DNA of 64,000 nucleotides from assembly GCA_021847105.1 (NCBI GenBank), contig JAJZUT010000006.1:124001-188000 (forward strand). Reading direction: 5' to 3'. The stretch comes from Pseudomonadota bacterium (GTDB lineage: Bacteria > Pseudomonadota > Gammaproteobacteria > Steroidobacterales > Steroidobacteraceae). Under the pieces are notes generated by a model. That model was not told the origin of the DNA. It ran no database searches and saw nothing but the letters and a program-made list of their open reading frames with translations. Shown here piece by piece: positions 8,205 to 16,938 of the stretch (its first letter is position 1; each line of letters opens with the position of its first letter). A program made the translations under genes and the position numbers.

Positions 8205-8439
8205 GTTTCGTGGCCTTGCGAATCGAAATGATCCGGATGTCCTTCCCACGCTCGGTGTGGGCAACGGAGACGACTTGGTCCTCGAGCAGCCCCAGCGTGA
8301 GGAAACGCCGCTAACCGTAGAATTCCCGATCGTCTTCTGCCGTGAGCGTGAATCCTCGGAAGATCTTCGGTGCATCGCGAAAATCGATGCCATGCTTGCG
8401 CAGGTTCGCCAGTCGTTTCGCTTCATCCCACGCGCACAT
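8167..8439 (-). pseudogene. brnT: BrnT-family RNase toxin interrupted by an amber codon
   Basis: The minus strand from the ATG at 8439 reads MCAWDEAKRLANLRKHGIDF then RDAPKIF, typical of BrnT (xFEWDxxKxxxNLxKHGVSF). After GFTLTAEDDREFYG there is TAG (8311-8313) where homologues have Glu, then the same frame continues RRFLTLGLLEDQVVSVAHTE, followed by ISIRKATKHEARFYFSQ to the TGA at 8167. One base change therefore separates it from a full 90-residue toxin. The N-terminal fragment would lack the catalytic core of this RelE-like RNase fold. The stop could be a true inactivating mutation or, less likely, suppressed. Confidence 0.85.
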
Positions 8440-8447
8440 GACGTCTT

Positions 8448-8468
8448 GTAGCTACACATCGTAGCTAC
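8448..8468. promoter_or_regulatory. Candidate BrnA operator
   Basis: Two copies of the self-complementary octamer GTAGCTAC, separated by 5 bases, lie 9-29 bases upstream of the brnT start codon. Ribbon-helix-helix antitoxins typically bind paired palindromic half-sites over their own promoter, so this is the obvious autoregulatory site. Confidence 0.5.
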
Positions 8469-8645
8469 CACAATGACCGCTCATGAGCTTCACCGCGGGC
8501 GATCCTGACCCGCAGTCGACGGTAGACTTCCAGTAGACTCCGGCGCCGAAGGCATCCTGTATCGACCCGGAGCCACACGCAGGGTCCTCGTCGAGAACGA
8601 CGCTAACCAGCGGGTTTCCCTCTGAAACCCACCGCATCGCTCCGA

Positions 8646-9308
8646 CTACGCTTTGTCGCCCGCCGATAAATCCGCAAATTTGAAGGGCACCCCGCAGCCT
8701 CCGAGCCCGCAGTACCCGTCCGGATTCTTCGCCAGGTACTGCTGGTGGTATTCCTCAGCGTAGTAGAACGCAGGCCAGGACCCGATCTCAGTCGTGATCG
8801 CTCCGTGCCCGGCCGCCGTGAGCCGGCTCTGATAGGCCCGGCGCGAGGCCTCGGCCGCCTCCCGCTGCGCCTCATCTGCGGTGAAGATCATCGAGCGGTA
8901 CTGGGTGCCCTCATCGGCGCCCTGGCGCATACCCTGAGTGGGGTCGTGCGATTCCCAGAACGCCTTGAGCAGAGCCTCGTAGGGGATCGCGACCGGATCG
9001 AAGATCACGCGTACGACCTCCGCATGTCCGGTCAAGCCCGTGCACACCTCCCGGTAGGTCGGATTGGGCGTCAATCCGCCCGCGTACCCGACAGCCGTGG
9101 CGTAGACGCCGGGCAACTGCCAGAACAGACGCTCAGCGCCCCAGAAACACCCCATCGCGAACAGCGCTTCTTGCATGCCGGCCGGGAACGGTGGAACGAT
9201 GCGATGCCCCGTCACGTAATGTTCGGCAGGCACCTCAATCGGGCTGCTGCGCCCGGCGAGTGCCTCGTGTGCCAGCGGCAGAGTCAATTTCGTGTGCAGT
9301 GATGCCAT
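8646..9308 (-). CDS. msrA: Peptide-methionine (S)-S-oxide reductase MsrA
   Basis: 220 residues, the length of E. coli-type MsrA. The catalytic motif GCFWGAE carries Cys54; the family features [21 protein letters not shown] and, near the C-terminus, the resolving cysteines in [11 protein letters not shown] are present. The enzyme reduces the S-epimer of methionine sulfoxide in proteins and free methionine, using thioredoxin. The ATG at 9308 (MASLHTK) is preceded by AGAAGGAGT, a strong ribosome site, so the longer frame to 9581 is rejected. It is transcribed away from the small gene at 9393 and its 3' end is duplicated at 7267-7380. Confidence 0.97.
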   Translation of the reverse strand: MASLHTKLTLPLAHEALAGRSSPIEVPAEHYVTGHRIVPPFPAGMQEALFAMGCFWGAERLFWQLPGVYATAVGYAGGLTPNPTYREVCTGLTGHAEVVRVIFDPVAIPYEALLKAFWESHDPTQGMRQGADEGTQYRSMIFTADEAQREAAEASRRAYQSRLTAAGHGAITTEIGSWPAFYYAEEYHQQYLAKNPDGYCGLGGCGVPFKFADLSAGDKA

Positions 9309-9392
9309 AGTGGACTCCTTCTGCCAGAAATCATACCGCGTCCCGGTGCGCCCTTGCGCCAGCTGCGGCTCGCACCGTAAGCTTTGCACGCC

Positions 9393-9659
9393 ATGGGAAT
9401 CAGCCAGCCACAGAACTTCAAAGGGCCCCCCGCCGAACGGCCGGGACCGTACGGCATCCGCGTCGGCTTGCTGCCGGGGGACCCCTTCAGCAAGCTGGTC
9501 GGGCCGCAGTGGCACCGCCTGCACTGGTATCCGAGCGCCGCGCTGCGCGACGCGGCGCTCAGCGAGATGAGCCGCCGCCACCTGTATTCCCGCTCGGGAG
9601 ACAAGCCGGCGCTTCAGTTCGAGAAGGTGGAGAATCTGGCCGAGAGCCGCAGCGTCTAG
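9393..9659 (+). CDS. Small conserved-looking hypothetical protein
   Basis: 88 residues starting [20 protein letters not shown] and containing [20 protein letters not shown] then [16 protein letters not shown]. The His/Trp/Arg-rich, aromatic composition and good third-position bias suggest a real gene, but I do not recognise the family. No signal peptide or membrane helix. It is divergent from msrA and its stop is 20 bases from the convergent plpD-like stop. Confidence 0.6.
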   Translation: MGISQPQNFKGPPAERPGPYGIRVGLLPGDPFSKLVGPQWHRLHWYPSAALRDAALSEMSRRHLYSRSGDKPALQFEKVENLAESRSV

Positions 9660-9679
9660 CGGCGAGCAGGCGCAGCACC

Positions 9680-11983
9680 TCAGAACGTGCGGCCGAGAAA
9701 CAGGTAGTACGCCTGACTGCCGTGATCGTCGAAGCCACTGCCTAGGTACACCGGCCCGAGGAAGGTGTCGAGTCCGAGGAACAGGCTCGCGTCCTTATGC
9801 AGGGTGTTCCACTTCACCTGACTCATGTTCTGCCACACATTGCCGGCCTCGAGCGACATGCCAAGGTAGATCGGCACGCCGAGATAGCCTGGCCCACCGC
9901 GGTCGATTTCACGGTAAACCGTCACCCGCGCGATGCCATAGTGCGGCCCGTACAACGAGTAGGGCTTCAAGCCTGAGAGATGCAAGAACCCGCCCAGCGG
10001 GAACTCCATGCGCAGATTGGTGGCGCGGTTGAGCAGGCTGCCGCCGGAAACCGAAAACGCCACCGTATTGCGGTCGCGCCAGGTATGGGCCGCGAGAAAG
10101 CGGAACGTTACGCGGTTGTAGTTCGGTACCGCGCCAATCGCCTGGTGCGCGCTGCTCCACTGCAGCGTCGCGTGCTCCCCGGAGTGGGGGAAATCGATGT
10201 TATCGAGGGTGTCGTAGCTGAAGCGCACAAAGTAGGTGAGCGAGCCAAAGCTCTGCTGGGGCGGAAACGGCAGCGCCGGATCGGTCGGATCGCCAATCGT
10301 CAGACGCGAATGCCCCTCCTCGCGATACACCCCGGTGCGTACCTCGCCCCAGTCGCCGAACTGCTTGCCGAAGTCCAGGCCGTATCTGAAGGTATGTTCG
10401 CGATACTGCGCGCGCACACTCTGGCCGATCAGGAACGGCAGATCGCTCGCCGCAATCGACACACGCGGCAGCACGAACCAGCCGGAAAACTTCGAGAACG
10501 GCAGATACAGCTCGGTGGCGAGCCGCGAGGTCTGACCGATCTCCCCGTCTGTCACCCACTCCCCACCCGGGCGGGTGATCTCCGACATGACGTAGCGGAC
10601 TGCTGCCTCATAGGTCGCATCGCCGGCGAAATCGTCCTGCAGACTCACCCCGAAGCGCAGGTAATTCGGCCCAATCGCCGCACGACGCGCGTCGATCAGC
10701 AGACCGTAGCGCCGGTCGTGCCGCACCAGCTGGTAATCGAGCGTATCGAAGCCACCCTGGCCGTACAGTGAGGTGATGCGACGGGCGATCGCATTGGGAT
10801 TGAGCCGCCTGCCGATCATGTCGCCGAAGAGTTTCTCGAGCGGTGCGGAATAGCGCCGCGAGCCGGTCTGCACTTGCACGAAGGCGATCCTCGGGGGCAC
10901 TCGGCGCATGCTGGCCCGCCGTTGCTGGTAGCGCCGGTAGGCCGCCGGGCTCACCGAAAACGCCGCGAGGCGCTGACGCATCTTCCAGGCGGCCGCCTCG
11001 CCGATCGCGACCAGGCGGTTCACGTTGCCAAAGTCGAAGGAGGAGATGCCCTGCAGCTTCGGCCGGATGAGCACGTCATGCGTGCTCAGGGTGGCCAGCT
11101 CCTCGTCGGACTTGCGCTGCATGAGGATGGCGAGCGTCTGGGCGCTGATACCGGCGACACCGTTCAGTCGTGACGGCGGCTGCAGCGGGTAACTGACATC
11201 CACGACGATCAGCACATCGACGCCCATTGCGCGCGCCACGTCGATCGGCACATTGTCGGACACGCCACCATCGATCAGCAGCCGCCCGTTGCGCGCCACC
11301 GGCGCAAACACGCCCGGCACGGACATGCTCGCGCGCATCGCGCTGGTCAGGTCCCCGGAACTCATGACCACTTCCTTGCCGTTCGCGAGGTCGGTGGCGA
11401 CCGCGCGAAAGGGCGTGGGCAGCGCATTGAAATTCGTGATGCGAGCGACCGGCAGCGTCAGGCGGCGCAGGATCTCCGTGAGGCCCTGCCCCTCGACCAG
11501 GCCCTGCGGCAGGACCAGATGCCCATGCTTGACGCCGATGCGGAAGTCGACCAGAAAGTTGTCGTCTTCCTCCTTACGACGCAGCGAGAGGTCCTGCCGC
11601 GGGGGTTGATCGCGGAACGCCTCCTGCCAGTTGAGCGAGCGGACCACCGTCTCGATCTGATCCGCCGTGAGGCCGCTGGCGTAGAGGCCACCGACCACCG
11701 CTCCCATGCTGGTGCCGGCAATCGCCGCAATCGGCACCCTCAGCCGGTGCAATACCTTGAGCACCCCAATATGCGCCAGGCCGCGCGCCCCGCCGCCGGA
11801 GAGCACCAGTCCGATACGCGGCCGACGTGCCGCGCCCGCACGCAGCGCAGCGGGATTCGCCACATAGACGCCCGCACGCCACCGAGGTGCAGCGGCCGCG
11901 GCAGCCACCCCGATCCGCATGCCGAAAAAAGCCGCAACAGCGAGCACCGCGACAGGCAGGCCGGCCACCCTGAGAGAGGTCAT
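9680..11983 (-). CDS. Patatin-like phospholipase fused to outer-membrane beta-barrel (PlpD / type Vd family)
   Basis: 767 residues. An N-terminal signal peptide ([20 protein letters not shown]) precedes a patatin domain with the oxyanion loop GGGARG, the nucleophile elbow GTSMG (Ser92) and the catalytic Asp in IDGGVSD (about Asp238). After about residue 330 comes a POTRA-like segment and then a 16-strand Omp85-type barrel ending in the aromatic terminus FLGRTF. This is the architecture of PlpD of Pseudomonas, a type Vd autotransporter with phospholipase A1 activity. The ATG at 11983 gives a normal signal peptide; earlier starts do not. It is divergent from the TPR gene at 12063. Confidence 0.92.
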   Translation of the reverse strand: MTSLRVAGLPVAVLAVAAFFGMRIGVAAAAAAPRWRAGVYVANPAALRAGAARRPRIGLVLSGGGARGLAHIGVLKVLHRLRVPIAAIAGTSMGAVVGGLYASGLTADQIETVVRSLNWQEAFRDQPPRQDLSLRRKEEDDNFLVDFRIGVKHGHLVLPQGLVEGQGLTEILRRLTLPVARITNFNALPTPFRAVATDLANGKEVVMSSGDLTSAMRASMSVPGVFAPVARNGRLLIDGGVSDNVPIDVARAMGVDVLIVVDVSYPLQPPSRLNGVAGISAQTLAILMQRKSDEELATLSTHDVLIRPKLQGISSFDFGNVNRLVAIGEAAAWKMRQRLAAFSVSPAAYRRYQQRRASMRRVPPRIAFVQVQTGSRRYSAPLEKLFGDMIGRRLNPNAIARRITSLYGQGGFDTLDYQLVRHDRRYGLLIDARRAAIGPNYLRFGVSLQDDFAGDATYEAAVRYVMSEITRPGGEWVTDGEIGQTSRLATELYLPFSKFSGWFVLPRVSIAASDLPFLIGQSVRAQYREHTFRYGLDFGKQFGDWGEVRTGVYREEGHSRLTIGDPTDPALPFPPQQSFGSLTYFVRFSYDTLDNIDFPHSGEHATLQWSSAHQAIGAVPNYNRVTFRFLAAHTWRDRNTVAFSVSGGSLLNRATNLRMEFPLGGFLHLSGLKPYSLYGPHYGIARVTVYREIDRGGPGYLGVPIYLGMSLEAGNVWQNMSQVKWNTLHKDASLFLGLDTFLGPVYLGSGFDDHGSQAYYLFLGRTF

Positions 11984-12062
11984 GCGCGGCAGAATATCAG
12001 TATCACCGCTCGATCTCCCGCCCGGGCATGGCACGCCCGGGATGCGGTACGATAGCCTGCTC

Positions 12063-12794
12063 ATGCTGTACGTGATCCTGCCCTACGCTTTATCCATTGC
12101 GCTGATCATCCACTGCATCAAGACCGGACGAAACTGGATCTGGGTGTGGGTGATGTTGTTCCTGCCGCTGCTTGGCGCCCTGGCGTACGCGGCGGTGGAA
12201 ATCGTACCGGAACTGTTCCGCAGCCAGTCGGCCCGCCACACCGCGCGTGGACTGAAAAAGGCCATCAATCCGTTCGCGGACCTGCGCCGCTTCGAGCAGG
12301 AAGCCGGGGTGACTGGCAATGTGGCGAGCCGGCAGCGTTACGCCGAGGAGCTGCTCCGCCATGGACGCTTCGCCGAGGCGATCGAGCAGTACCGACAGAC
12401 CTTGACCGGCTTGTACGAGCACGACCCGAATCTGATGCTCGGACTGGCGCGCGCGCAATTCGGTCAGGGCGATGCATCCGCTGCCCGCGCCACGCTCGAG
12501 GCGCTGCTGCAGCACAATCCCGGCTTCAGCTCACCGGAGCGGCATCTGCTCTACGCCCGCGCGCTCGAGCAGGAAGGCCGGCTCGATCAGGCCCTGCAGG
12601 AATACCGCGCACTTGCCCCTGCCTACCCCGGCGCCGAAGCCTCAGTGCGCTATGCGCAGCTGCTCGAGCGGCAGGGCGCGCGCGAGGAGGCGCGGCGGGT
12701 CGCCCGCGAGCTGCTCGAGCAGGCCCGTATCGCCCCGGCGCACTATCGGCGAGCGCAGCGGACTTGGCTGGACGCGGCGGCGCGGCTGCTCTAG
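12063..12794 (+). CDS. Inner-membrane TPR protein with PLDc_N-like N-terminus
   Basis: 243 residues. Two hydrophobic helices come first (about 2-18 and 24-45, the second with WIWVWVMLFLPLLGALAY), in the PLDc_N arrangement of short membrane hairpins. From about residue 95 a soluble region carries tetratricopeptide repeats (RYAEELLRHGRFAEAIEQYR, ARAQFGQGDASAARATLEAL, YARALEQEGRLDQALQEYRA). It is likely a membrane-anchored scaffold with the TPR domain in the cytoplasm; the partner is unknown. Start codon at 12063 chosen because it begins the first helix; 12042 is an alternative. Confidence 0.85.
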   Translation: MLYVILPYALSIALIIHCIKTGRNWIWVWVMLFLPLLGALAYAAVEIVPELFRSQSARHTARGLKKAINPFADLRRFEQEAGVTGNVASRQRYAEELLRHGRFAEAIEQYRQTLTGLYEHDPNLMLGLARAQFGQGDASAARATLEALLQHNPGFSSPERHLLYARALEQEGRLDQALQEYRALAPAYPGAEASVRYAQLLERQGAREEARRVARELLEQARIAPAHYRRAQRTWLDAAARLL

Positions 12795-12813
12795 GGGCGC
12801 CTGCCGCCCGCGG

Positions 12814-13773
12814 TCACGCCGCGGAGAGCTGGCGCTCGAGAGCGCCGAGCACGCGGTAGCAGGGCAGCACCTGCGCGACGCTCGCGTTCGGCTCGCGGCC
12901 TTCCCGGATCGCCGCGACGAATTCCCGATCCTGCAGCTCGATGCCGTTCATCGACACGTCGACCTTCGACACGTCGATCTTGTTCTCCTTGCCGTCGACC
13001 AGGTCATCGTACCGGGCGATGTACGTGCCGTGATCGCAGATGTAGCGGAAGAACGATCCGAGCGGCCCGTCATTGTTGAAGGACAACGACAGCGTGCACA
13101 GCGCGCCACTGGCGCTTTTCAGCTGGATGGACATGTCCATCGCGATACCGAGCTCGGGGTGGACCGGCCCCTGCATCGCATGGGCGGCGACCACTTCGCT
13201 GCCGCTCTGGTAGGCGAACAGATCGACGGTATGCGCCGCGTGATGCCAAAGCAAATGATCCGTCCAGGAGCGTGGCTGACCCAGGGCATTGATATTGCGG
13301 CGACGGAAAAAATAGGTCTGCACGTCCATCTGCTGCACGGCCAGCTCTCCGGCGCGCACTTTGTGGTGCACCCACTGATGACTGGGATTGAACCGCCGCG
13401 TATGTCCGACCATGGCCACCTTGCCGCTGGTACGGCTCACCCGCGCCAGCTCCTCGGCATCGGTCAGGGAGTCGGCCATCGGAATCTCGACCTGCACATG
13501 CTTGCCGGCCCGTAGGCAGTCGATCGCCTGCGCTGCGTGCATCTGCGTCGGCGTGCACAGAATCACCGCGTCCACCTCGGCGCGCCCCAGAACTTCATCG
13601 AGACTCGTCGTCGCCTGCGCGATCCCGTAGCGCTGCGCCACCTCCCGGGTCGGCTCTAGCGTCCGACCGACCAGCGCCACCACCTGCACGCCGGGGATGT
13701 TGCCGAGGGCATCGAGATGTTTGATGCCGAATGCGCCGGCACCGGCCAGCGCGATCTTCAGAGTGTCATTCAT
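12814..13773 (-). CDS. ligC: 4-Carboxy-2-hydroxymuconate-6-semialdehyde dehydrogenase (LigC/PmdC)
   Basis: 319 residues of the Gfo/Idh/MocA family: Rossmann GAGAFGIKH at residues 11-19, CTPTQMH, and the family motif GKHVQVEIPMADS. LigC oxidises 4-carboxy-2-hydroxymuconate-6-semialdehyde, the ring-cleavage product of protocatechuate, in its cyclic hemiacetal form to 2-pyrone-4,6-dicarboxylate with NAD(P)+. The length matches LigC of Sphingobium. It is the last gene of the lig operon, 31 bases after ligB, and is convergent with the TPR gene. Confidence 0.93.
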   Translation of the reverse strand: MNDTLKIALAGAGAFGIKHLDALGNIPGVQVVALVGRTLEPTREVAQRYGIAQATTSLDEVLGRAEVDAVILCTPTQMHAAQAIDCLRAGKHVQVEIPMADSLTDAEELARVSRTSGKVAMVGHTRRFNPSHQWVHHKVRAGELAVQQMDVQTYFFRRRNINALGQPRSWTDHLLWHHAAHTVDLFAYQSGSEVVAAHAMQGPVHPELGIAMDMSIQLKSASGALCTLSLSFNNDGPLGSFFRYICDHGTYIARYDDLVDGKENKIDVSKVDVSMNGIELQDREFVAAIREGREPNASVAQVLPCYRVLGALERQLSAA

Positions 13774-13804
13774 GTCGCTTGCTCCGTCCCGCGATACCTT
13801 GCTC

Positions 13805-14644
13805 TCACCGGCTCTCGAGGATGATATGGCCGACCGCGGTCGAGGATGCCGGAATGTGGTAGAAACGATAGATCTCCTCGACCTTCGGCCCGAGCGCTCC
13901 GCGCATCACGAGCCACATCACCAGCTCGATCGCCTCAGCACCGGCCTCGCGCAGATACTCGATGGGCGGGATGCGCAGCAGCCGTTGCGGGTCCTGCGAC
14001 AGACCATCGAGAAAGGCCTTGTCAAAGACCGGATTGGTCAAGCCCGCGCGCGGCCCTTGAATCTGGTGGGACATCCCGCCCGTGCCGAAAATGACCACCT
14101 TGAGGTCCTCGTCCCAGCTCGCCACGGCTCTGCGGATCGCCTCCCCGAGCCGGTAGCAACGGTGTCCCGTCGGCGCCGGGTACTGGATCACGTTGACCGC
14201 CAGCGGGATGACGCGGCAGGGCCAATTCGGCGGTGAGCCGAACAGCAGCGTCAACGGCACCGTCAGGCCATGGTCCACCGGCATCTCGTTGACCACCGTC
14301 ATGTCGAACTCATCGAGCACCAGGGACTGCACCAGGTGCGCGGCGAGTTCCGGATAGCCCTGCACCGGCGGCACCGGTCGCGGCCCCCAACCCTCGTCGG
14401 CGATGGGAAATTGCGCCGCGCAACCGAGGCCGAAAGTCGGGATCATCTTGAAATCGAACGCATTGACATGGTCGTTGTAGACCATGATGACCACGTCGGG
14501 CCGCGTCTCGGCCATCCAGCGCCGCGAGGCTTCATAACCCTTGAACAGCGGCTGCCAGTACGGCTGCCCGCTCTTGCCGTTGTCCACGGCCGCACCGATC
14601 GCCGGGGTGTGCGACGTGCCGACTCCCGCAATGATCTGTGCCAT
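13805..14644 (-). CDS. ligB: Protocatechuate 4,5-dioxygenase, beta (catalytic) subunit
   Basis: 279 residues. The class III extradiol iron ligands are in place: His12 (GTSHTPAIG), His59 (YNDH) and the Glu of AIELVMW; the catalytic His lies in GTGGMSHQ. NEMPVDHG carries the second active-site His. With LigA it opens the protocatechuate ring between C4 and C5 to 4-carboxy-2-hydroxymuconate semialdehyde. The ATG at 14644 overlaps the ligA stop (TGATG), so translation is coupled; the frame to 14839 is an antisense-like extension through ligA. Confidence 0.95.
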   Translation of the reverse strand: MAQIIAGVGTSHTPAIGAAVDNGKSGQPYWQPLFKGYEASRRWMAETRPDVVIMVYNDHVNAFDFKMIPTFGLGCAAQFPIADEGWGPRPVPPVQGYPELAAHLVQSLVLDEFDMTVVNEMPVDHGLTVPLTLLFGSPPNWPCRVIPLAVNVIQYPAPTGHRCYRLGEAIRRAVASWDEDLKVVIFGTGGMSHQIQGPRAGLTNPVFDKAFLDGLSQDPQRLLRIPPIEYLREAGAEAIELVMWLVMRGALGPKVEEIYRFYHIPASSTAVGHIILESR

Positions 14645-15045
14645 CAGCGCTGCTCCGGCCGTTCGGACTTCGAGCGCCAGCCATCCGGCGAGCGGCCACC
14701 CTTGAGCATCATGTCGACGTACTCCTGCTCGGACATTCCGGTCATCTGCGCGGCCATGAACTGGTAGGACCGCCCGTCGGTGAAGGCGAGCTTGGCGAGC
14801 GCATACGCCACGCCGCCGAGTTCGAGCAACCGGTTCCAATCGCGCTGCAACACGGCCTCGCGCTGCGCGGCGGTCAGCTCGAACTTCGCCAGATACGCCT
14901 GCTGGTCGGCGAGGAACGCCTGGCGGTTCTCCGCCTTCATCAGCGTGTAGAGGAACTGATTGAGGTGATAGCCGCGGCGAGCCCGATCGGCGTCGAATAT
15001 CCAGGTGCCGGGAATATCATCGTAGGGCTTGTCGATCGATTTCAC
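14644..15045 (-). CDS. ligA: Protocatechuate 4,5-dioxygenase, alpha subunit
   Basis: 133 residues with the LigA helical fold motifs DDIPGTWIFD, GYHLNQFLYTLMKAENR, FTDGRSYQFMAAQMTGM and GGRSPDG. It forms the lid over the LigB active site. I place the start at the GTG at 15045 because it overlaps the ligI stop as GTGA and is preceded by GGAGGA four bases upstream; the frame's first start at 15060 is a TTG without a ribosome site. Confidence 0.92.
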   Translation of the reverse strand: MKSIDKPYDDIPGTWIFDADRARRGYHLNQFLYTLMKAENRQAFLADQQAYLAKFELTAAQREAVLQRDWNRLLELGGVAYALAKLAFTDGRSYQFMAAQMTGMSEQEYVDMMLKGGRSPDGWRSKSERPEQR

Positions 15046-15965
15046 GCTTCCTCCGGCCAATACAGCCTCATGGGATTGTCCACCAACAGTTTGCGCTGCA
15101 GCTCGACGGTGCGCGCAATGTGGGGGATGAAGTCGACCAGCAGCCCGTCATCGGGCATGTGGTCCTTGAGATTCGGATGCGGCCAGTCGGTGCCCCACAG
15201 CACGCGGTCCGGAAAATGCTCGACCAGATACCGGGCGAACGGCACCACGTCGCGGTAGGCAGCGCGCTCGCCGTTCAGTGCCGGCGGGCCACTCACACTC
15301 AGCCGCTCCGGACAGGACACCTTCGTCCAGATGCGCGGATGCTCGCTGAGCAACCTCACGAACAGGGCAAACTGCGGCCCCTCAAGCGGCTGCCTGACAT
15401 CGGGCCGACCCATGTGATCGACCACCACGTCGGTCGGCAGCGCCGTGAAAAAATCCCACAACTCGGGCAAATCGACCGCTTCGAAATACACCACGACGTG
15501 CCAGCCGAGCGGTGCGATGCGCGCAGCGATTTCGAGCAGTTCATCCCGGGGCGTGAAGTCCACCAGTCGCTTGAGGAAATTGAAACGCACGCCGCGCACC
15601 CCGGCGGCATGCAGCTCGTGCAGCTGCTGCTCGCTCACCTCTCGCCGGACGGTGGCGACCCCCCGCGCGCGCCCCCCGGAATGCAACAGTGCATCGACCA
15701 TGGCACGGTTGTCCGCACCGTGGCAGGTCGCCTGCACGATTACATTACGCGCGAACCCCAGGTGATCCCGCAGCGCAAAGAGCTGCTGCTTGCTCGCATC
15801 GCAGGGCGTGTACTTGCGCTGCGGCGCGTACGGAAACTGCGCTCCGGGCCCAAATACGTGGCAGTGGGCATCGACCGCCCCCTGCGGCAGCGTGAAGTGC
15901 GGCTTCGACGGATTGGCATACCAATCAAGCCATCCGGGTGTCTTGCTGAATCCCTCGGTACTCAT
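15042..15965 (-). CDS. ligI: 2-Pyrone-4,6-dicarboxylate hydrolase
   Basis: 307 residues, amidohydrolase superfamily (cog3618 branch). Motifs: VDAHCHVFG at the N-terminus, VQATCHG, RFNFLKR, VVVDHMGR and GTDWPHPN near the C-terminus, all as in LigI, which hydrolyses the lactone without a metal. It converts 2-pyrone-4,6-dicarboxylate to 4-oxalomesaconate/4-carboxy-2-hydroxymuconate. The ATG at 15965 begins MSTEGFSKTPGW; it follows the preceding dehydrogenase gene by 10 bases. Confidence 0.95.
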   Translation of the reverse strand: MSTEGFSKTPGWLDWYANPSKPHFTLPQGAVDAHCHVFGPGAQFPYAPQRKYTPCDASKQQLFALRDHLGFARNVIVQATCHGADNRAMVDALLHSGGRARGVATVRREVSEQQLHELHAAGVRGVRFNFLKRLVDFTPRDELLEIAARIAPLGWHVVVYFEAVDLPELWDFFTALPTDVVVDHMGRPDVRQPLEGPQFALFVRLLSEHPRIWTKVSCPERLSVSGPPALNGERAAYRDVVPFARYLVEHFPDRVLWGTDWPHPNLKDHMPDDGLLVDFIPHIARTVELQRKLLVDNPMRLYWPEEA

Positions 15966-15975
15966 CGGCGATGCC

Positions 15976-16935
15976 TCATGTGGGGGTCCCTTTGCGTTCT
16001 CTCGCGCGCACGAACGCAAGAATACGATCCGCCTCGGTGCGCCAATCAGGGCTACGCGCAAAATCGGGCGAGCCGCGCACACCGAACACCCCGGCATCAG
16101 CGAGCGCTGCCATCCACGCCTGCCGCTCTGCCGTACCGGTGGCAGACCAGGCATCGAGGCCCGCTTCCTCGACGGTGCGCGCCACCTCACGCATCTCCTC
16201 GGCGCGGCGCCGGCCGTGCTCGATGACCCGCTGCATGAAATAGCTCGCCTGGCGCTGCCAGTCGATGCCGGGGAAGGTTTCCGCGAGCGACTGCAGCACC
16301 GCGTCCTCGACGCCGTAGGCGCGCGCAGCCGTCAGACTCTCTATGATCATGGCCTCGAGCCCCTTGATCATCACGCTGCGGCACATCTTGCTCGCCGAGG
16401 CCAGACCGAGTTCACCCGCCAGCACTCGGGCGGAAAAGCCCAGCGCTGCGAGCAGGGGCTGCAATTCGCCCGCGTGCGCCCCGCCGAGCAACATCGGCAC
16501 TTTGATCCGGTGCGGCGGCACGGAGGTCATCACGGCGCTCTCGACGTAGCGGCCACCGGCCTGCTCGATCAGCGCAGCGGCGCGCCGCTTCGAGCCGGGC
16601 GATGCGGAATTCAGATCGAGGAACCACTGACCGGGCTGCACCGCGGCCGCACACCCGCGTGCCGCCTCGACCGTCTGACTGGCGGTGACCGCTGAGATCA
16701 CCAGATCGCTCTGCGCGGCCAACTCGGCGTGCGAGGCAACCAAACTCACCCCGTGCGCTGTGGCGTGCGCGCGCAACGGCCCCTCCTCGGCCGTGCCCAG
16801 CTTACGGTCGTAGGCGGCGCAGTCCCTGACGCCGCGCGCGCGCAGATCCTCGGCGAGAATGCGCCCGACTTCGCCGTACCCGAGCAGACCGAACCGCCAG
16901 CGTATCGGGTCGTGGGTCGTCTCCTGCGTGCGCAT
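15976..16935 (-). CDS. NAD(P)-binding DUF1932 dehydrogenase-like protein within the lig operon
   Basis: 319 residues. The N-terminal Rossmann domain reads FGLLGYGEVGRILAEDL, with a 6-phosphogluconate-dehydrogenase-like layout (LVISAVTASQT, FLDLNSASPGSKR). The C-terminal half with ASKMCRSVMIKGLEAMIIES matches the DUF1932 helical domain, whose Lys sits where beta-hydroxyacid dehydrogenases keep their catalytic Lys. It lies tightly between ligK (3 bases) and ligI (10 bases), so it is surely co-transcribed with the protocatechuate pathway, but the core pathway has no step that needs it. It might reduce or oxidise a side intermediate. Confidence 0.8.
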   Translation of the reverse strand: MRTQETTHDPIRWRFGLLGYGEVGRILAEDLRARGVRDCAAYDRKLGTAEEGPLRAHATAHGVSLVASHAELAAQSDLVISAVTASQTVEAARGCAAAVQPGQWFLDLNSASPGSKRRAAALIEQAGGRYVESAVMTSVPPHRIKVPMLLGGAHAGELQPLLAALGFSARVLAGELGLASASKMCRSVMIKGLEAMIIESLTAARAYGVEDAVLQSLAETFPGIDWQRQASYFMQRVIEHGRRRAEEMREVARTVEEAGLDAWSATGTAERQAWMAALADAGVFGVRGSPDFARSPDWRTEADRILAFVRARERKGTPT

Positions 16936-16938
16936 CGC

